A stretch of 64,000 nt of DNA from Hermatobates lingyangjiaoensis (taxonomy: Eukaryota; Arthropoda; Insecta; Hemiptera; Hermatobatidae): the NCBI GenBank assembly GCA_026182355.1, contig JAPFBL010000309.1, forward strand, positions 543,501 through 607,500, in the 5' to 3' direction. Positions within the stretch are counted from its first letter, which is position 1, and every line of letters starts with the position of its first letter. The notes under the pieces were generated by a model, which was not told the origin of the DNA, did no database searches, and worked only from the letters and a program-made list of their open reading frames with translations. Shown in pieces: positions 45,849 through 54,979 of this stretch. A program made the position numbers and the translations under genes.

Positions 45849-46557
45849 TTACCTCAGATATGACTATTGCTATATGCTTTAATGTGTAATCTCTTATGTC
45901 ATGTGCAAGCTTTATTTCAGACGCATGTTTACATAGACATCCATGAATCAAATGTACTTGTTACCTCAGACTTGTTACCATGATAGACTTGTTACTATGA
46001 TAGAGTTGTTACCTCAGATATGACTATTGTTATATGCTTTAATGTGTAATCTCTTATATCATGTGCATGCTTTATTTCAGACGCATGTTTACATAGACAT
46101 CCATGAATCAGATGTACTTGTTACCTCAGATATGACTATTGTTATATGCTTTAATGTGTAATCTCTTATATCATGTGCATGCTTTATTTCAGACGCATGT
46201 TTACATAGACATCCATGAATCAGATGTACTTGTTACCTCAGATATGACTATTGTTATATGCTTTAATGTGTAATCTCTTATATCATGTGCATGCTTTATT
46301 TCAGACGCATGTTTACATAGACATCCATGAATCAGATGTACTTGTTACCTCAGATATGACTATTGTTATATGCTTTAATGTGTAATCTCTTATATCATGT
46401 GCATGCTTTATTTCAGACGCATGTTTACATAGACATCCATGAATCAGATGTACTTGTTACCTCAGATATGACTATTGTTATATGCTTTAATGTGTAATCT
46501 CTTATGTCATGTGCATGCTTTATTTCAGACGCATGTTTACATAGACATCCATGAATC
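45849..46557. repeat. 112-bp tandem repeat (minisatellite), about 6 copies
   Basis: Unit starts ACCTCAGATATGACTATTG at 46011, 46123, 46235, 46347 and 46459, exactly 112 bases apart; the last copy ends near 46557. A first, more diverged copy starts at 45851 and is followed by about 48 extra bases, including small internal duplications (GTTACCATGATAGACTT, GTTACTATGATAGAGTT). The five later copies are nearly identical, with occasional single changes (TATATC versus TATGTC), indicating recent expansion or homogenisation. Each unit contains CTTTATTTCAGACGC. No frame runs through the array. Confidence 0.97.
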
Positions 46558-46569
46558 ATAAAGCATAAT

Positions 46570-47720
46570 CTAATTTTTTTTTGCATTTTTATTGAAAAGA
46601 AAAGAGTTTCTTTTATTGTTTACTTATATTAAAAAGAAGTGATGAGCAGAAAGTTTGCTGTCTATTGCAGAAGTACTAGGGATTCTGTTGTATTCAATAG
46701 GAACAGGTTTTCCTGTGACTTTGATTTGTAGTGACATCAATTGTTTATTGATGATCAATGGATTGATCATAGGATAGTCTTAACACAGCGTACTCCTTTA
46801 TTCAATTGCATATTTTTATGTAATTGGTCATATCACTTAACTAACGAAATAAACGAAATGCTAACCAACATTACGCAAATAGCTCCAGCGTCCTGTGATT
46901 CCAACTACTAGTAATTTATGAAGATTTATAAACATATAGGTTGTTTTAATAATATACAATAAATTATTGAAATAACTGTTAGGCGCTCCTTTCGAGTGAC
47001 TTATGTACTTAACATATCTTCAACAAATACTATAAATGAAGTGATAGAGACTGGAGCTAACAATATTTACCCGGAAGTGGATTGCAAACAAGAGGGTCGA
47101 AATGAACTTCGGGTGAGTGACAAGTGGAAGAGAGGATATGACAAAGTCCATACGAGTTTCAGCTCTAATGCTCCCAGGAAACCTTTCCCGCCAATGTTCA
47201 AGATCAATACAGAATCCTTCAATCACACTTAACTTTACATATAAAATAGATTTTCGTTCTATTAATTTCATTTAATTTGTAGAAACAATGTTAGCAGTTA
47301 AAAATCACTTTAACAAATCTCTACTAGTATGGCGAGAAATGTTTTCTTTTTGTTATTAAAATGATAACATACAACTCAAAATTATTTTAAAACACAAAAC
47401 ACCAGTCACTATGGTTCATTTAGTTTAACATTTTTCCTATACAGACAAATTGTTATTATTAATTAGACTACACATTTATCCTGTGAACTTTTCTTATTTG
47501 TTATCATTGATTGTTTCACCTTTTTCATGATACTGTCGATTAATCTTTTTGGATACATTAAACAACCTGCAATTTTGTAAATATTTTTGATTTCTTCATT
47601 TAAAAACTCCTTACTGCAAATTTTGAAAGCTCCTAAGAAGATACAACTAGAACCTGATTTTCTTAGATTTAAGTGGATGAGTGGAGAAGAAATGAACGTA
47701 AGATGATACATTTGTACATA
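46570..47720. other. AT-rich stretch without recognisable gene
   Basis: Overlapping ORFs of about 80 codons at 46996-47271 on both strands sit in a slightly denser patch. Neither has a recognisable family. Confidence 0.45.
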
Positions 47721-47723
<3 letters not shown>

Positions 47724-47765
<42 letters not shown>

Positions 47766-47875
47766 CAGAAAAGTGACTAATACATTTTAACCAAGCGTCA
47801 CATATCAAACTGATACTGACGAAGAGCACTTTTTTTGATTGAAAAATCTGAGCAATTTTTCGTTTCTTCCTATGG
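47724..47875 (+). repeat. (TA)n followed by decayed PLE terminal repeat
   Basis: About 36 bases of TA (47724-47759), then a plus-strand CUGACGAAGAGCAC, GATTGAAAAATCTGAGC and TTTTTCGTTTCTTCC, which parallel the family B order (CUGACGA, stem II, GAAA, outer sequence). Stem III has decayed. The nearby GTTTATCGTAAAATCTTG resembles the post-repeat TTTATGTGAAATCTTT at 7822. Confidence 0.55.
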
Positions 47876-47899
47876 TGTGGAAGTTGATTTATATTGCAC

Positions 47900-48720
47900 G
47901 TGTTTATCGTAAAATCTTGGTAATATATTTAGTTATTAATGGTTAATATCACATACCAAGATACATAATGTCTTCAACTTCATAGAGCAATGTAGACTAC
48001 TCTTCAATACCATAACTAAATAGTGGTCATTAAAAGTGAACTCCCAATGCGTGATGACCGACTCTTAAGAGCAGTATAATATCTGAAATCCCTACTATAT
48101 TAAGTCACAAGGGAGATCCGTTTTTTAGAGTAAACTAGAAAGTTAGAATCGTTTTGAGAGCACTTTTTCATAGAAAAGGTGTATTTATACAAATTATCCA
48201 CAAGTATCTCGGTGTATGACTGAGTATTATAGGAAGCACAATACAATGTAACTATAGAACAATATATTAATTTATTTATGCATTTATGGCTTTGATTAAT
48301 AATTGTTATAAAACAGTTATTTTAAAATGAATAACTGTTATTAAAAAAAATAGAATTGAAAATTTGTGAATTTAAATTTTGAATTTTAAGATAGTGGTAT
48401 TTTACTGAGAAATTTCAGGTTCTTGAGCTTCTATTAAAATTTATGAGTTCAAAATGTAGGGCGTTATATTTTAGTCAAATACTACATGGTATGAACAACA
48501 TTATTTTTTAAAAATTGTTTAGATAGCATAAATCAGAACTTCTGTTATTAAGAAAAGTGAGCATTTCTTGATATAGAGATTAAGAGAAGATATTCTCTCT
48601 TATTTTACCAGAAGATATTAAGTGAAATTTTACCAAATCTTGAAAGTGAAACAATCTCATGAGCAATGCATGCAGTTATTGTGTGGTATTTATTCATGTT
48701 AGTGAAGAAAAATGCGTTAA
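47900..48720. other. AT-rich stretch without recognisable gene
   Basis: Nothing recognised. Confidence 0.5.
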
Positions 48721-48737
48721 GTCCTTTATTTCTCAAA

Positions 48738-48790
48738 GATTTTATTTTACAATGCATTTCGAACACTTAGTGCTTGAAACGCTCTAAGTT
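48738..48790 (-). ncRNA. Hammerhead 3' half (AUGCAU)
   Basis: Minus strand: stem II GCACUAAGUGU-type sequence, GAA, palindromic AUGCAU, U at the cleavage site. No CUGANGA box. Stem III differs from the plus copy (ACGCGU) yet is again self-complementary. Confidence 0.45.
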
Positions 48791-48968
48791 AATTAGTTAA
48801 TATTAATCTTCTTTTCAACAGTGTCTGTTAACTCCTCAATCACTGAACACTACCTTACTGAGGCAGGTTATGTAACTATTTTTTTATTTTATTTTAGGTA
48901 CAATATTTTGGTTTTTCCTTAATATAACTTCAAATATTTATACCTTTTTTTGTGTTATATTGTAGATG

Positions 48969-49010
48969 TACCTGATGATGAACGCTAAGTGTTTGAAACG
49001 CGTTGTCAAA
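48969..49010 (+). ncRNA. Hammerhead candidate, family E (ACGCGU)
   Basis: CUGAUGA 48972-48978, unpaired U, 6-bp stem II (GAACGC 48980-48985, loop UAA, GUGUUU 48989-48994, two G-U pairs), GAA 48995-48997, palindromic stem III ACGCGU 48998-49003, U49004 at the cleavage site. Stem I is weak (two pairs). Core complete. Confidence 0.62.
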
Positions 49011-49734
49011 TAAAATCCTAGTGGAGAAGACTTAATATAATTTTCCTCACTATCATGAAACAATCTGTTATTTTTCATATATTTCGTTCCAACTAGTTGA
49101 ATAATATTATTTTCACCGGTGAAAGAAATAATATTAATTTATTAAGCATCATTCATTATATTAAAGTTTGAAATACGTGTTTTAATATTCTATACTGCAG
49201 AGTACATTTTTAATTATTATGTTAATTCTTATTAGTCATGAAACAAGGATGAATTGTTAATTAATATTAATGTTAATTAGTATTAGTATTAATTTATACT
49301 AATAAAGATAACGACTATGTTTGAAGTTATGGTCTTTCATATGAATTACGAAATGTATAATCTGCAACAATTACTTTTAATTAACTCAAATTCTTTTTTT
49401 TAATAACGGAGTGAAATTAAAACTTATATAAATAACATAACCAAACTTAATGCAAAATCATCCGTAGAAATACCTTCGTCAGTGTCAAATGAATACGGAG
49501 CTATAATGAATTGCCTTATGCCAGTTACCAGTTATGGATTTTTTAACATAGTGATCTCTTTGATATAGTCATCGAATATAATGCTTAAAAAAATAAAATA
49601 TATAATAAAAGTATAATATCCTACATATTCAAGATACAATTTTATGTACATGTGTTTAAAAACAATTTAATTTGAATAATTCTTGATTTTTTTATATAGA
49701 TCGTCAAGATTAGTAAACAATATATATATATAAA

Positions 49735-49868
49735 TCAATAATCAAACCACAAGTTGGGTTTTGGTTCTCACGAATGGCAATTGTTATGGTTGAAAGATCA
49801 TAGTCTTATTTTTCATTTCATATTGTGGTTTGATCATTGATCGTTATTTCACATTTTTATGTAAAACT

Positions 49869-49908
<40 letters not shown>
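49735..49908. repeat. Decayed family B terminal repeat plus (TA)n
   Basis: Plus strand: TCTCACGAATGGC (from CTCTGACGAAGACCGC), TTGTTATGGTTGAAAGATCA, TAGTCTTATTTTTC, TTGTGGTTTGATCATTGATC, then TTTATGTAAAACTG and (TA)n at 49873-49908. The minus-strand partner is reduced to ATCAATAATCAAACCACAA. CUGACGA and stem III are broken. Confidence 0.75.
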
Positions 49909-49912
<4 letters not shown>

Positions 49913-49919
49913 AACATCA

Positions 49920-51210
49920 AAAACGAACATCTAAAGTTGAATGTAGGCAAAGAAACATAAATAAACTAAAAACATAGTCTCTAAATTGCCTCTAAATTGA
50001 CACAGATTATTAATTAGTAATAGTTCTTTCCTTTAATGCTATGTAATCAAGCAGTCAAAAGCATTAGATTAATATTAATAATTGCAATTGGAAAAAATAA
50101 ATGCAATCAGGAAGTTATAGAGTCATTCTATTTGCCGGAATGTTTTGTAACAAATATAATACAATCTACAAAAGGTTTATTGAAAACTATAAACAGGTTG
50201 GATAAAAGCAATATTTTTTCCTTATAGGTAATACTTTCTGAGGATCACGACGACAAATATTGCTCTAAAAAGACGGCATATTTCCTATGGTGACTGTTCA
50301 AAGGGATAGCAATAAATTCAGTGAGATAAACCAGGTTGTTGGAGAAAGACCTAGGGATGGGGGGGAAAACTAGAATGAACCCGCTTAAAATATGACGGAG
50401 GTTGTTTGTAGGAAAAGAAAAGTTTATGGTAGTAAAGTGGAAAATACTGACATTGAGGTTGGAAGTTGGGGAATGGAGAGGGGATGGGAGTTGGGTCAAG
50501 ACGGGTGAAGTTAGGCGAACCCATCAGTCAGGCTGCGGAGCGGCCTCGCGGGGACATCCGAGCAGAAAAATAACCTTTGCCTCTCTAATGGCCCTCTAAT
50601 ACTAAGTCCTGTGTCAAATAGTCCTCCTAAAAAATAACTCGAAAAAAACCACCTTCCTTTGACAACCTCGTTATAAGCAAATAAGTTTTTAACAGTCGAT
50701 ACTCCAATATCCTATTGAACTTATAGTCGATAGCCCATGAACATTCATGAAATACATTATAAGGTTTTTCTCCTTTTTATTTTAATTTACACGTTTAACA
50801 ATAATTAAATTTAACAATTCTTATTAAACAAATTAATGTATACAAAAAGCAATTAACTAATTAAAATTAATTATTAATGTATTGATGTATTGATGAGTTA
50901 GTAATGTATTGATTAGTTAGTAGTTATTGATGTATTATAAATGAATATATTTGTATCTGTGGTTTCATGCAGAGAGTGTTAAAGATGCTTTTCTAAGATA
51001 TTTGATATTTCCAACGAAATGAAAGTTCACTTAAAGTTTTTTAAAGAGAAGCATACGAATAAATACGATAATAATGACTTTTTAAAGTTTTATGATAAAA
51101 GTTATAAAAGGGAACTATAATTACTAAGTTAAAAAATAAGCTCAGATTTATATAAATTTATAATATACATTTAAAATTAATAAAAAAATAATAAAAAATA
51201 ATATAACATA
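49920..51210. other. AT-rich stretch, one GC-richer patch
   Basis: The patch at about 50440-50640 has GGCTGCGGAGCGGCCTCGCG, the most GC-rich run in the window, and no convincing frame. At about 50876-50940 ATGTATTGATG-like units form a small degenerate tandem repeat. Confidence 0.4.
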
Positions 51211-51219
51211 AAAAATTTA

Positions 51220-51475
51220 AGTTTATCAGGACTCGGTAAATTCTTCAGGTTGAAATTATACTTCAGTAAGTTTTTGTACTTACAAAATGTCTATTGTCAT
51301 TTCTTAATTGTATCCAATTGCACATTCAACGTATGTTTGCTTTTTTATTATTGAATTATTTCTTATATTTCCTATGTTTTTTAGGCCTATGAAAAAGGTT
51401 TTAAATAAAAACTGAAACGTTGGCAATGAGAGTTTCATTTAAACTTGAAGAACTGACTGAGTCCTGATAAACTTT
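51220..51475. repeat. Inverted PLE terminal-repeat pair (family E')
   Basis: GTTTATCAGGACTCGGTAAA at about 51221 is inverted as ACTGAGTCCTGATAAACTTT at about 51450. The right arm carries the hammerhead-like motif at 51384; the left arm is truncated. A third fragment of this family lies at 52800-52860 (ACACGTTAGCCACGAGAGTT, AACCTGAATAGCTGACC). Confidence 0.75.
51384..51425 (+). ncRNA. Hammerhead-like motif, defective core (family E')
   Basis: GCC (51385-51387) can pair with GGC (51422-51424). CUAUGA (51387-51392) replaces CUGANGA. Stem II is GGUUUU, loop AAAU, AAAACU with the last pair broken. Then GAA, palindromic ACGU (51417-51420) and U51421. Same short box as the copy at 2855. Confidence 0.45.
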
Positions 51476-51479
51476 AATT

Positions 51480-52790
51480 TTGTTTATATATATATTCCAC
51501 AGTGTTGTTTTCTCGACCACATATATCTACATTATTTTTCTTTATCAGGTTTGATCCATCATCTAACAATTATCAATAAAAGCCCTTTGAGTCACCTTTT
51601 CGTCTATACTTCTAGACCTCTGCGTGTCTTGTTGCTTTTCATTTAGTCATTTGGTGAAAGATTCAACATTGATATTTCGTTTTCTAAGCGACTATGAATT
51701 TACCAATCAACTTATAAACAATAAACACTGTTTACAAGCATTTTATACTAAGTATTTATTTTTACAGAATTTAGTTTAGATAGTTTCAGAAAATATGTTG
51801 CAGTATTTTTCGTGTGAGGTAAATTTTGAACATAATAGCCAGTTATCTATTAATGTATTCTTGTTTTTATCCCAAAGAAAGGAAAATCCTGTTATCTCAA
51901 AAATTTTTATTAATACTTCTGAAAATAGAATGTATTGCTTTTTTCATGAACTATATTGTCAATATTTACGATAAATTAATTTAGTGTGTCTTTTTTTCTC
52001 CCTAGAAGAGAGAGAATTTATTGTTGGTTAAAATGAATTACGTATAAAAGTTTGTTGTCCTAGTTTTGATAGTAATTCATATAAGATGTAATTATAATTT
52101 TTTAAATCTTTGTCTATTTTTGTCTAATACGCTTGGTGAGACTGTCACAAATGAAGTCTCCATTTCATTTTGTTAGTACATTAGCAATTTTTAACATCAG
52201 CTAAAAATCAAAACTATTTATTTTAGACTATTTTCTAAAAAAAAAAATATATTTGTCACTGTATGTTTTTTAATTTGGCACAATTTATCCTTGGTAGAAA
52301 ATACTAATTGAGCATACAAGAAAATAAATAAACAGTCAAAGTCTCAGGCTATTATGGTTCCACATAAATGCTTAAAATTCCATCAGTACTGAGTATATCT
52401 GAAGTTTTAAATATTCTTTCTCATCCTCTTTAGGTTCCTGAAACGAAATATTTAGGGATTCCAACACCCTTACTACGTTTTTTTTTTTAGAAAATACCTA
52501 TGCCACATTTATTGTCATGCATGGTTTAAAATTAATCTATATTGGATATGAGTGAATTTTGGAGGAAAATTATGCCGCTTCATATCACTTTTCGGAAAAC
52601 ATTTAGAGATTCGTAGCACTACAATTCTCTTCCTTAAATATTTTACATAATTCAGTTTCTCATTTATTTCGCTTAATTTAATCAAAATTTTATATAAATA
52701 AAGACTTAATGAATTCATCTCCACCTCCCTCCCTCCCTAAAATTTCACCAAACGCTCTCAATTAAGTAATTTCAAAATGGGACTTAAATA
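51480..52790. other. AT-rich stretch without recognisable gene
   Basis: Nothing recognised; the ORF at 52515-52724 (minus) has no family resemblance. Confidence 0.5.
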
Positions 52791-52799
52791 AAAAAATGT

Positions 52800-53135
52800 A
52801 AAATAAAAACAGACACGTTAGCCACGAGAGTTTAATTTGAACCTGAATAGCTGACCAATTTATTATAAAATGTGATTTTGTTTGTCCGTTCATACATTGT
52901 AAGAATAATGAATAATGTTACCAAGGAATATCGAAAAAATCTGATAAAGTATGAATTGGAAAAGTACGAGAAGTCAGAACTAGTCCTGTATAGTGAAATT
53001 AAAAGAATTAAACAAGAAATCTAAGGCGATAACTTAGACCTAAATTTAAGAACCTGTTTTTTCAATATGCTAGAAGAATTAATTGGACAAGAATATTGTA
53101 CCAGATTAACATCAGTCGCAAGATTCAACAAAATT
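52800..53135 (+). other. PLE terminal-repeat fragment and possible coding remnant
   Basis: After the family E' fragment (52800-52860), about 52905-53060 reads KNLIKYELEKYEKSELV and IKRIKQEI, a lysine-rich frame that may be PLE-derived or chance. It ends near the (TA)n at 53140. Confidence 0.3.
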
Positions 53136-53139
53136 CAAC

Positions 53140-53167
53140 ATATATATATATATATATAATTTAATGT

Positions 53168-53224
<57 letters not shown>

Positions 53225-53242
53225 ATATATATATATATATTT
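53140..53242. repeat. Long imperfect (TA)n
   Basis: About 100 bases of TA with short AATTTAATG and AATAT interruptions, bordering the palindrome at 53277. Confidence 0.95.
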
Positions 53243-53337
53243 TTCGTTGGAAACACGATCCAAAACGGACAAAAATAGTTCAATATAGACAAAGAAACAT
53301 AGAGAAATCAAAAGAACACACTTAAAGTCTCTAATTT

Positions 53338-53365
53338 TTTGTTTGAACCGTCTTCAGGAGAGATA
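53338..53365 (-). ncRNA. Hammerhead remnant, family C
   Basis: Minus strand CUGAAGA is intact (53357-53351), but stem II 3' side and G12 read CAAACAAAAAAUU in place of CAAACCGAAAAUU. Inactive partner of the plus-strand copy at 53551. Confidence 0.6.
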
Positions 53366-53550
53366 AGAGAGGGAAACCAAGCGCACTGGTTCAGAGACGG
53401 TTGCAGACCAACAGTGTTGCCGCATGCACGCCCGGTCACAGAAAATGTTTTTTTCCTTCTACCTTATTTTCTGTGACCGGGCGTGCATGCGGCAACAGTG
53501 TTGGTCTCCAACCGTCTCTGAACCAGTGCGCTTGGTTTTCCTCTCTTATC

Positions 53551-53584
53551 TCTCCTGAAGACGGTTCAAACCGAAAATTAGAGA
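53551..53584 (+). ncRNA. Hammerhead candidate, family C (AAUU), intact
   Basis: UCUC (53551-53554) pairs with GAGA (53581-53584) as stem I. CUGAAGA 53555-53561, unpaired C, stem II GGU(U) and (A)ACC around UCAA or CA, GAA 53573-53575, palindromic stem III AAUU 53576-53579, A53580 at the cleavage site (UUA fits NUH). All parts present. Confidence 0.68.
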
Positions 53585-53631
53585 CTGTAAGTGTGTTCTT
53601 TTGATTTCTCTATATTTCTTTGTCTATATTG

Positions 53632-53633
<2 letters not shown>

Positions 53634-53679
<46 letters not shown>

Positions 53680-53690
53680 TGTGTGTGTCA
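53634..53690. repeat. (TA)n then (GT)n
   Basis: About 42 bases of TA followed by GTGTGTGTG, closing the right side of the family C palindrome. Confidence 0.95.
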
Positions 53691-53957
53691 TATCAATTGA
53701 CTTTATTGCACGTACCTATTTCTTATTGAACTTTTCAAATCTCCTAGATAATTTTCTTTCTTCAAGGTTGAGTTAACTACTTCTCAACCTCATTTGAGGC
53801 AACTTAAAATACTAGGAAGAACATCATAATTTCTTTTTTAATTCTTCACAATCATTTTTATAATTTTTGAAACCATACTATAACCAAACTTAACTCTAAT
53901 GTAACTTTCCTTTCTATTATGTTTACATACCTGTTTGGTAAATAACAATATCAGAAC

Positions 53958-53995
53958 ATTCTGAAGATGGTTGAAGACAACCGAAACATGTTAAT
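53958..53995 (+). ncRNA. Hammerhead candidate, family D (ACAUGU, GUU site)
   Basis: AUU (53958-53960) pairs with AAU (53993-53995). CUGAAGA 53961-53967, one unpaired U, perfect 5-bp stem II with tetraloop (GGUUG 53969-53973, AAGA, CAACC 53978-53982), GAA 53983-53985, palindromic stem III ACAUGU 53986-53991, U53992 at the cleavage site (GUU). Complete in every part and not part of an inverted pair. Nearby sequence shows no PLE coding. Confidence 0.68.
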
Positions 53996-54121
53996 AACTT
54001 AGGTTAATTTAATTCATCTGTTACATTTAAAATAATTGCAAGTTATAATAAATAGTGATGTCTAACAGTAGCTTTGCTCATATTATACAGGAACTCAATC
54101 TTGAAGAAAGAAAATTAGTGG

Positions 54122-54123
<2 letters not shown>

Positions 54124-54170
<47 letters not shown>

Positions 54171-54217
54171 TATATATAAATATATATATATACAACAATT
54201 AACAAATAAAAATATGT

Positions 54218-54245
<28 letters not shown>
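54124..54245. repeat. (TA)n tracts with short interruptions
   Basis: Several TA runs at 54124-54190 and 54217-54245 separated by CAACAATTAACAAAT. The opposing 63-codon ORFs (IYIYIYIY) are translations of this. Confidence 0.95.
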
Positions 54246-54248
<3 letters not shown>

Positions 54249-54249
54249 A

Positions 54250-54360
54250 ATTAACACGTGAAATAGCAATCAATGTTCAAACCTCAATAAAAAATGAAAA
54301 AAAAGTGAAATATTTCAATCGTAACAAGCGGTCTTCATCTGAATCATATTTGAATTAGTT
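54250..54360 (-). repeat. Decayed family B terminal repeat
   Basis: Minus strand: CAGAUGA (from CUGANGA), AGACCGCTTGTTACGATTGA, AATATTTCAC, then TTGAGGTTTGAACATTGATT. One core base and stem III are changed. Next to (TA)n at 54245. Confidence 0.65.
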
Positions 54361-54573
54361 TTACTGAAGCTGCGATACTCTATTTACTGTATTTACGACA
54401 AATACAGAACAACTCAATTCTATATTTAAAAAATTGTCATTTTCATGAAGCAAAGCCTCCCACAGGGAGTCAGAGCGGTGATTCATTCTATATATATATA
54501 TTAAAAAAAGATTTCACATAAACACGTGAAATAACAATCAATGATCAAACCACAATAAGAAATGGGAGAACAA

Positions 54574-54616
54574 GACTAAGATCTTTCAACCGTAACAAGC
54601 GGTCTTCGTCAGAGTC
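54574..54616 (-). ncRNA. Hammerhead candidate, family B (AGAUCU), intact
   Basis: Minus strand: GACU (54616-54613) pairs with AGUC (54577-54574) as stem I. CUGACGA 54612-54606, unpaired A, 5-bp stem II (GACCG and CGGUU, loop CUUGUUA), GAA, palindromic stem III AGAUCU, U at the cleavage site. Matches the plus-strand motif at 7728 in all parts. Confidence 0.7.
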
Positions 54617-54646
54617 AAAAACCCAACTGAATTCAGTTGGGTTTTT

Positions 54647-54689
54647 GACTCTGACGAAGACCGCTTGTTACGGTTGAAAGATATTAGTC
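54647..54689 (+). ncRNA. Hammerhead-like motif, family B, stem III mutated
   Basis: GACU (54647-54650) with AGUC (54686-54689), CUGACGA 54651-54657, stem II GACCG and CGGUU intact, GAA 54676-54678, but stem III reads AGAUAU instead of AGAUCU. In trans it could still pair partly with an AGAUCU copy. Confidence 0.6.
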
Positions 54690-54979
54690 TTGTTTTCCCA
54701 TTTCTTATTGTGGTTTGATCATTCATCTATATATATATATATATATACTAATTTATAACATTTCCTATTTATTCAAAAATGTATTTAGATAGTACTTCCA
54801 GATCTAAAAGAAGAAAAATAAATAAACTTAACCGTTGTCATTTAAAGGTGCAATTATTTACTAACATTTCATTAGACTTGTCATGTTGGGATCAACTTGA
54901 AGGTATTGTTAAAAGGACTTGCCTGCAGTTAAGGAAAAAACAACGTGCTGAAAATAGAATTGCAAACTAGAGGCCCTTG

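Larger units (their letters stand above)
48735..49020. repeat. Inverted PLE terminal-repeat pair (family E, ACGCGU)
   Basis: The minus strand at about 48738-48790 (CACTAAGTGTTCGAAATGCA, then TTGTAAAATAAAATC) matches the plus strand at about 48983-49018 (GCTAAGTGTTTGAAACGCG, then TTGTCAAATAAAATCC). The left copy is cut at stem II, and the space between is about 190 bases. Confidence 0.75.
53277..53634. repeat. Head-to-head PLE palindrome (family C), 168-bp arms
   Basis: Arms 53277-53446 and 53466-53634 are nearly perfect reverse complements around a 19-base centre. Both arms contain GGTCACAGAAAAT, GCGTGCATGCGGCAACAG, the GAACCAGTGCGCTTGG part and a family C hammerhead. (TA)n lies on both outer sides (53140-53242 and 53634-53675). 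The high identity suggests a recent event. Confidence 0.95.
54540..54723. repeat. Near-perfect 184-bp palindrome (family B pair)
   Basis: Arms 54540-54631 and 54632-54723 are reverse complements with no spacer, meeting in CCCAACTGAATTCAGTTGGG (54622-54641). The few mismatches include one in stem III of the plus copy. (TA)n lies outside at about 54489-54502 and 54727-54747. Same structure as 7629-7805. Confidence 0.96.

Noticed and set aside
45849..46557. CRISPR array
   Set aside because: Units are 112 bp head-to-tail with no spacers, in an animal-like genome; a minisatellite explains it.
54055..54269. Opposed 63-codon ORFs with repeated Ile-Tyr
   Set aside because: They are translations of (TA)n on both strands. 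The same applies to IYIYIY tails elsewhere.
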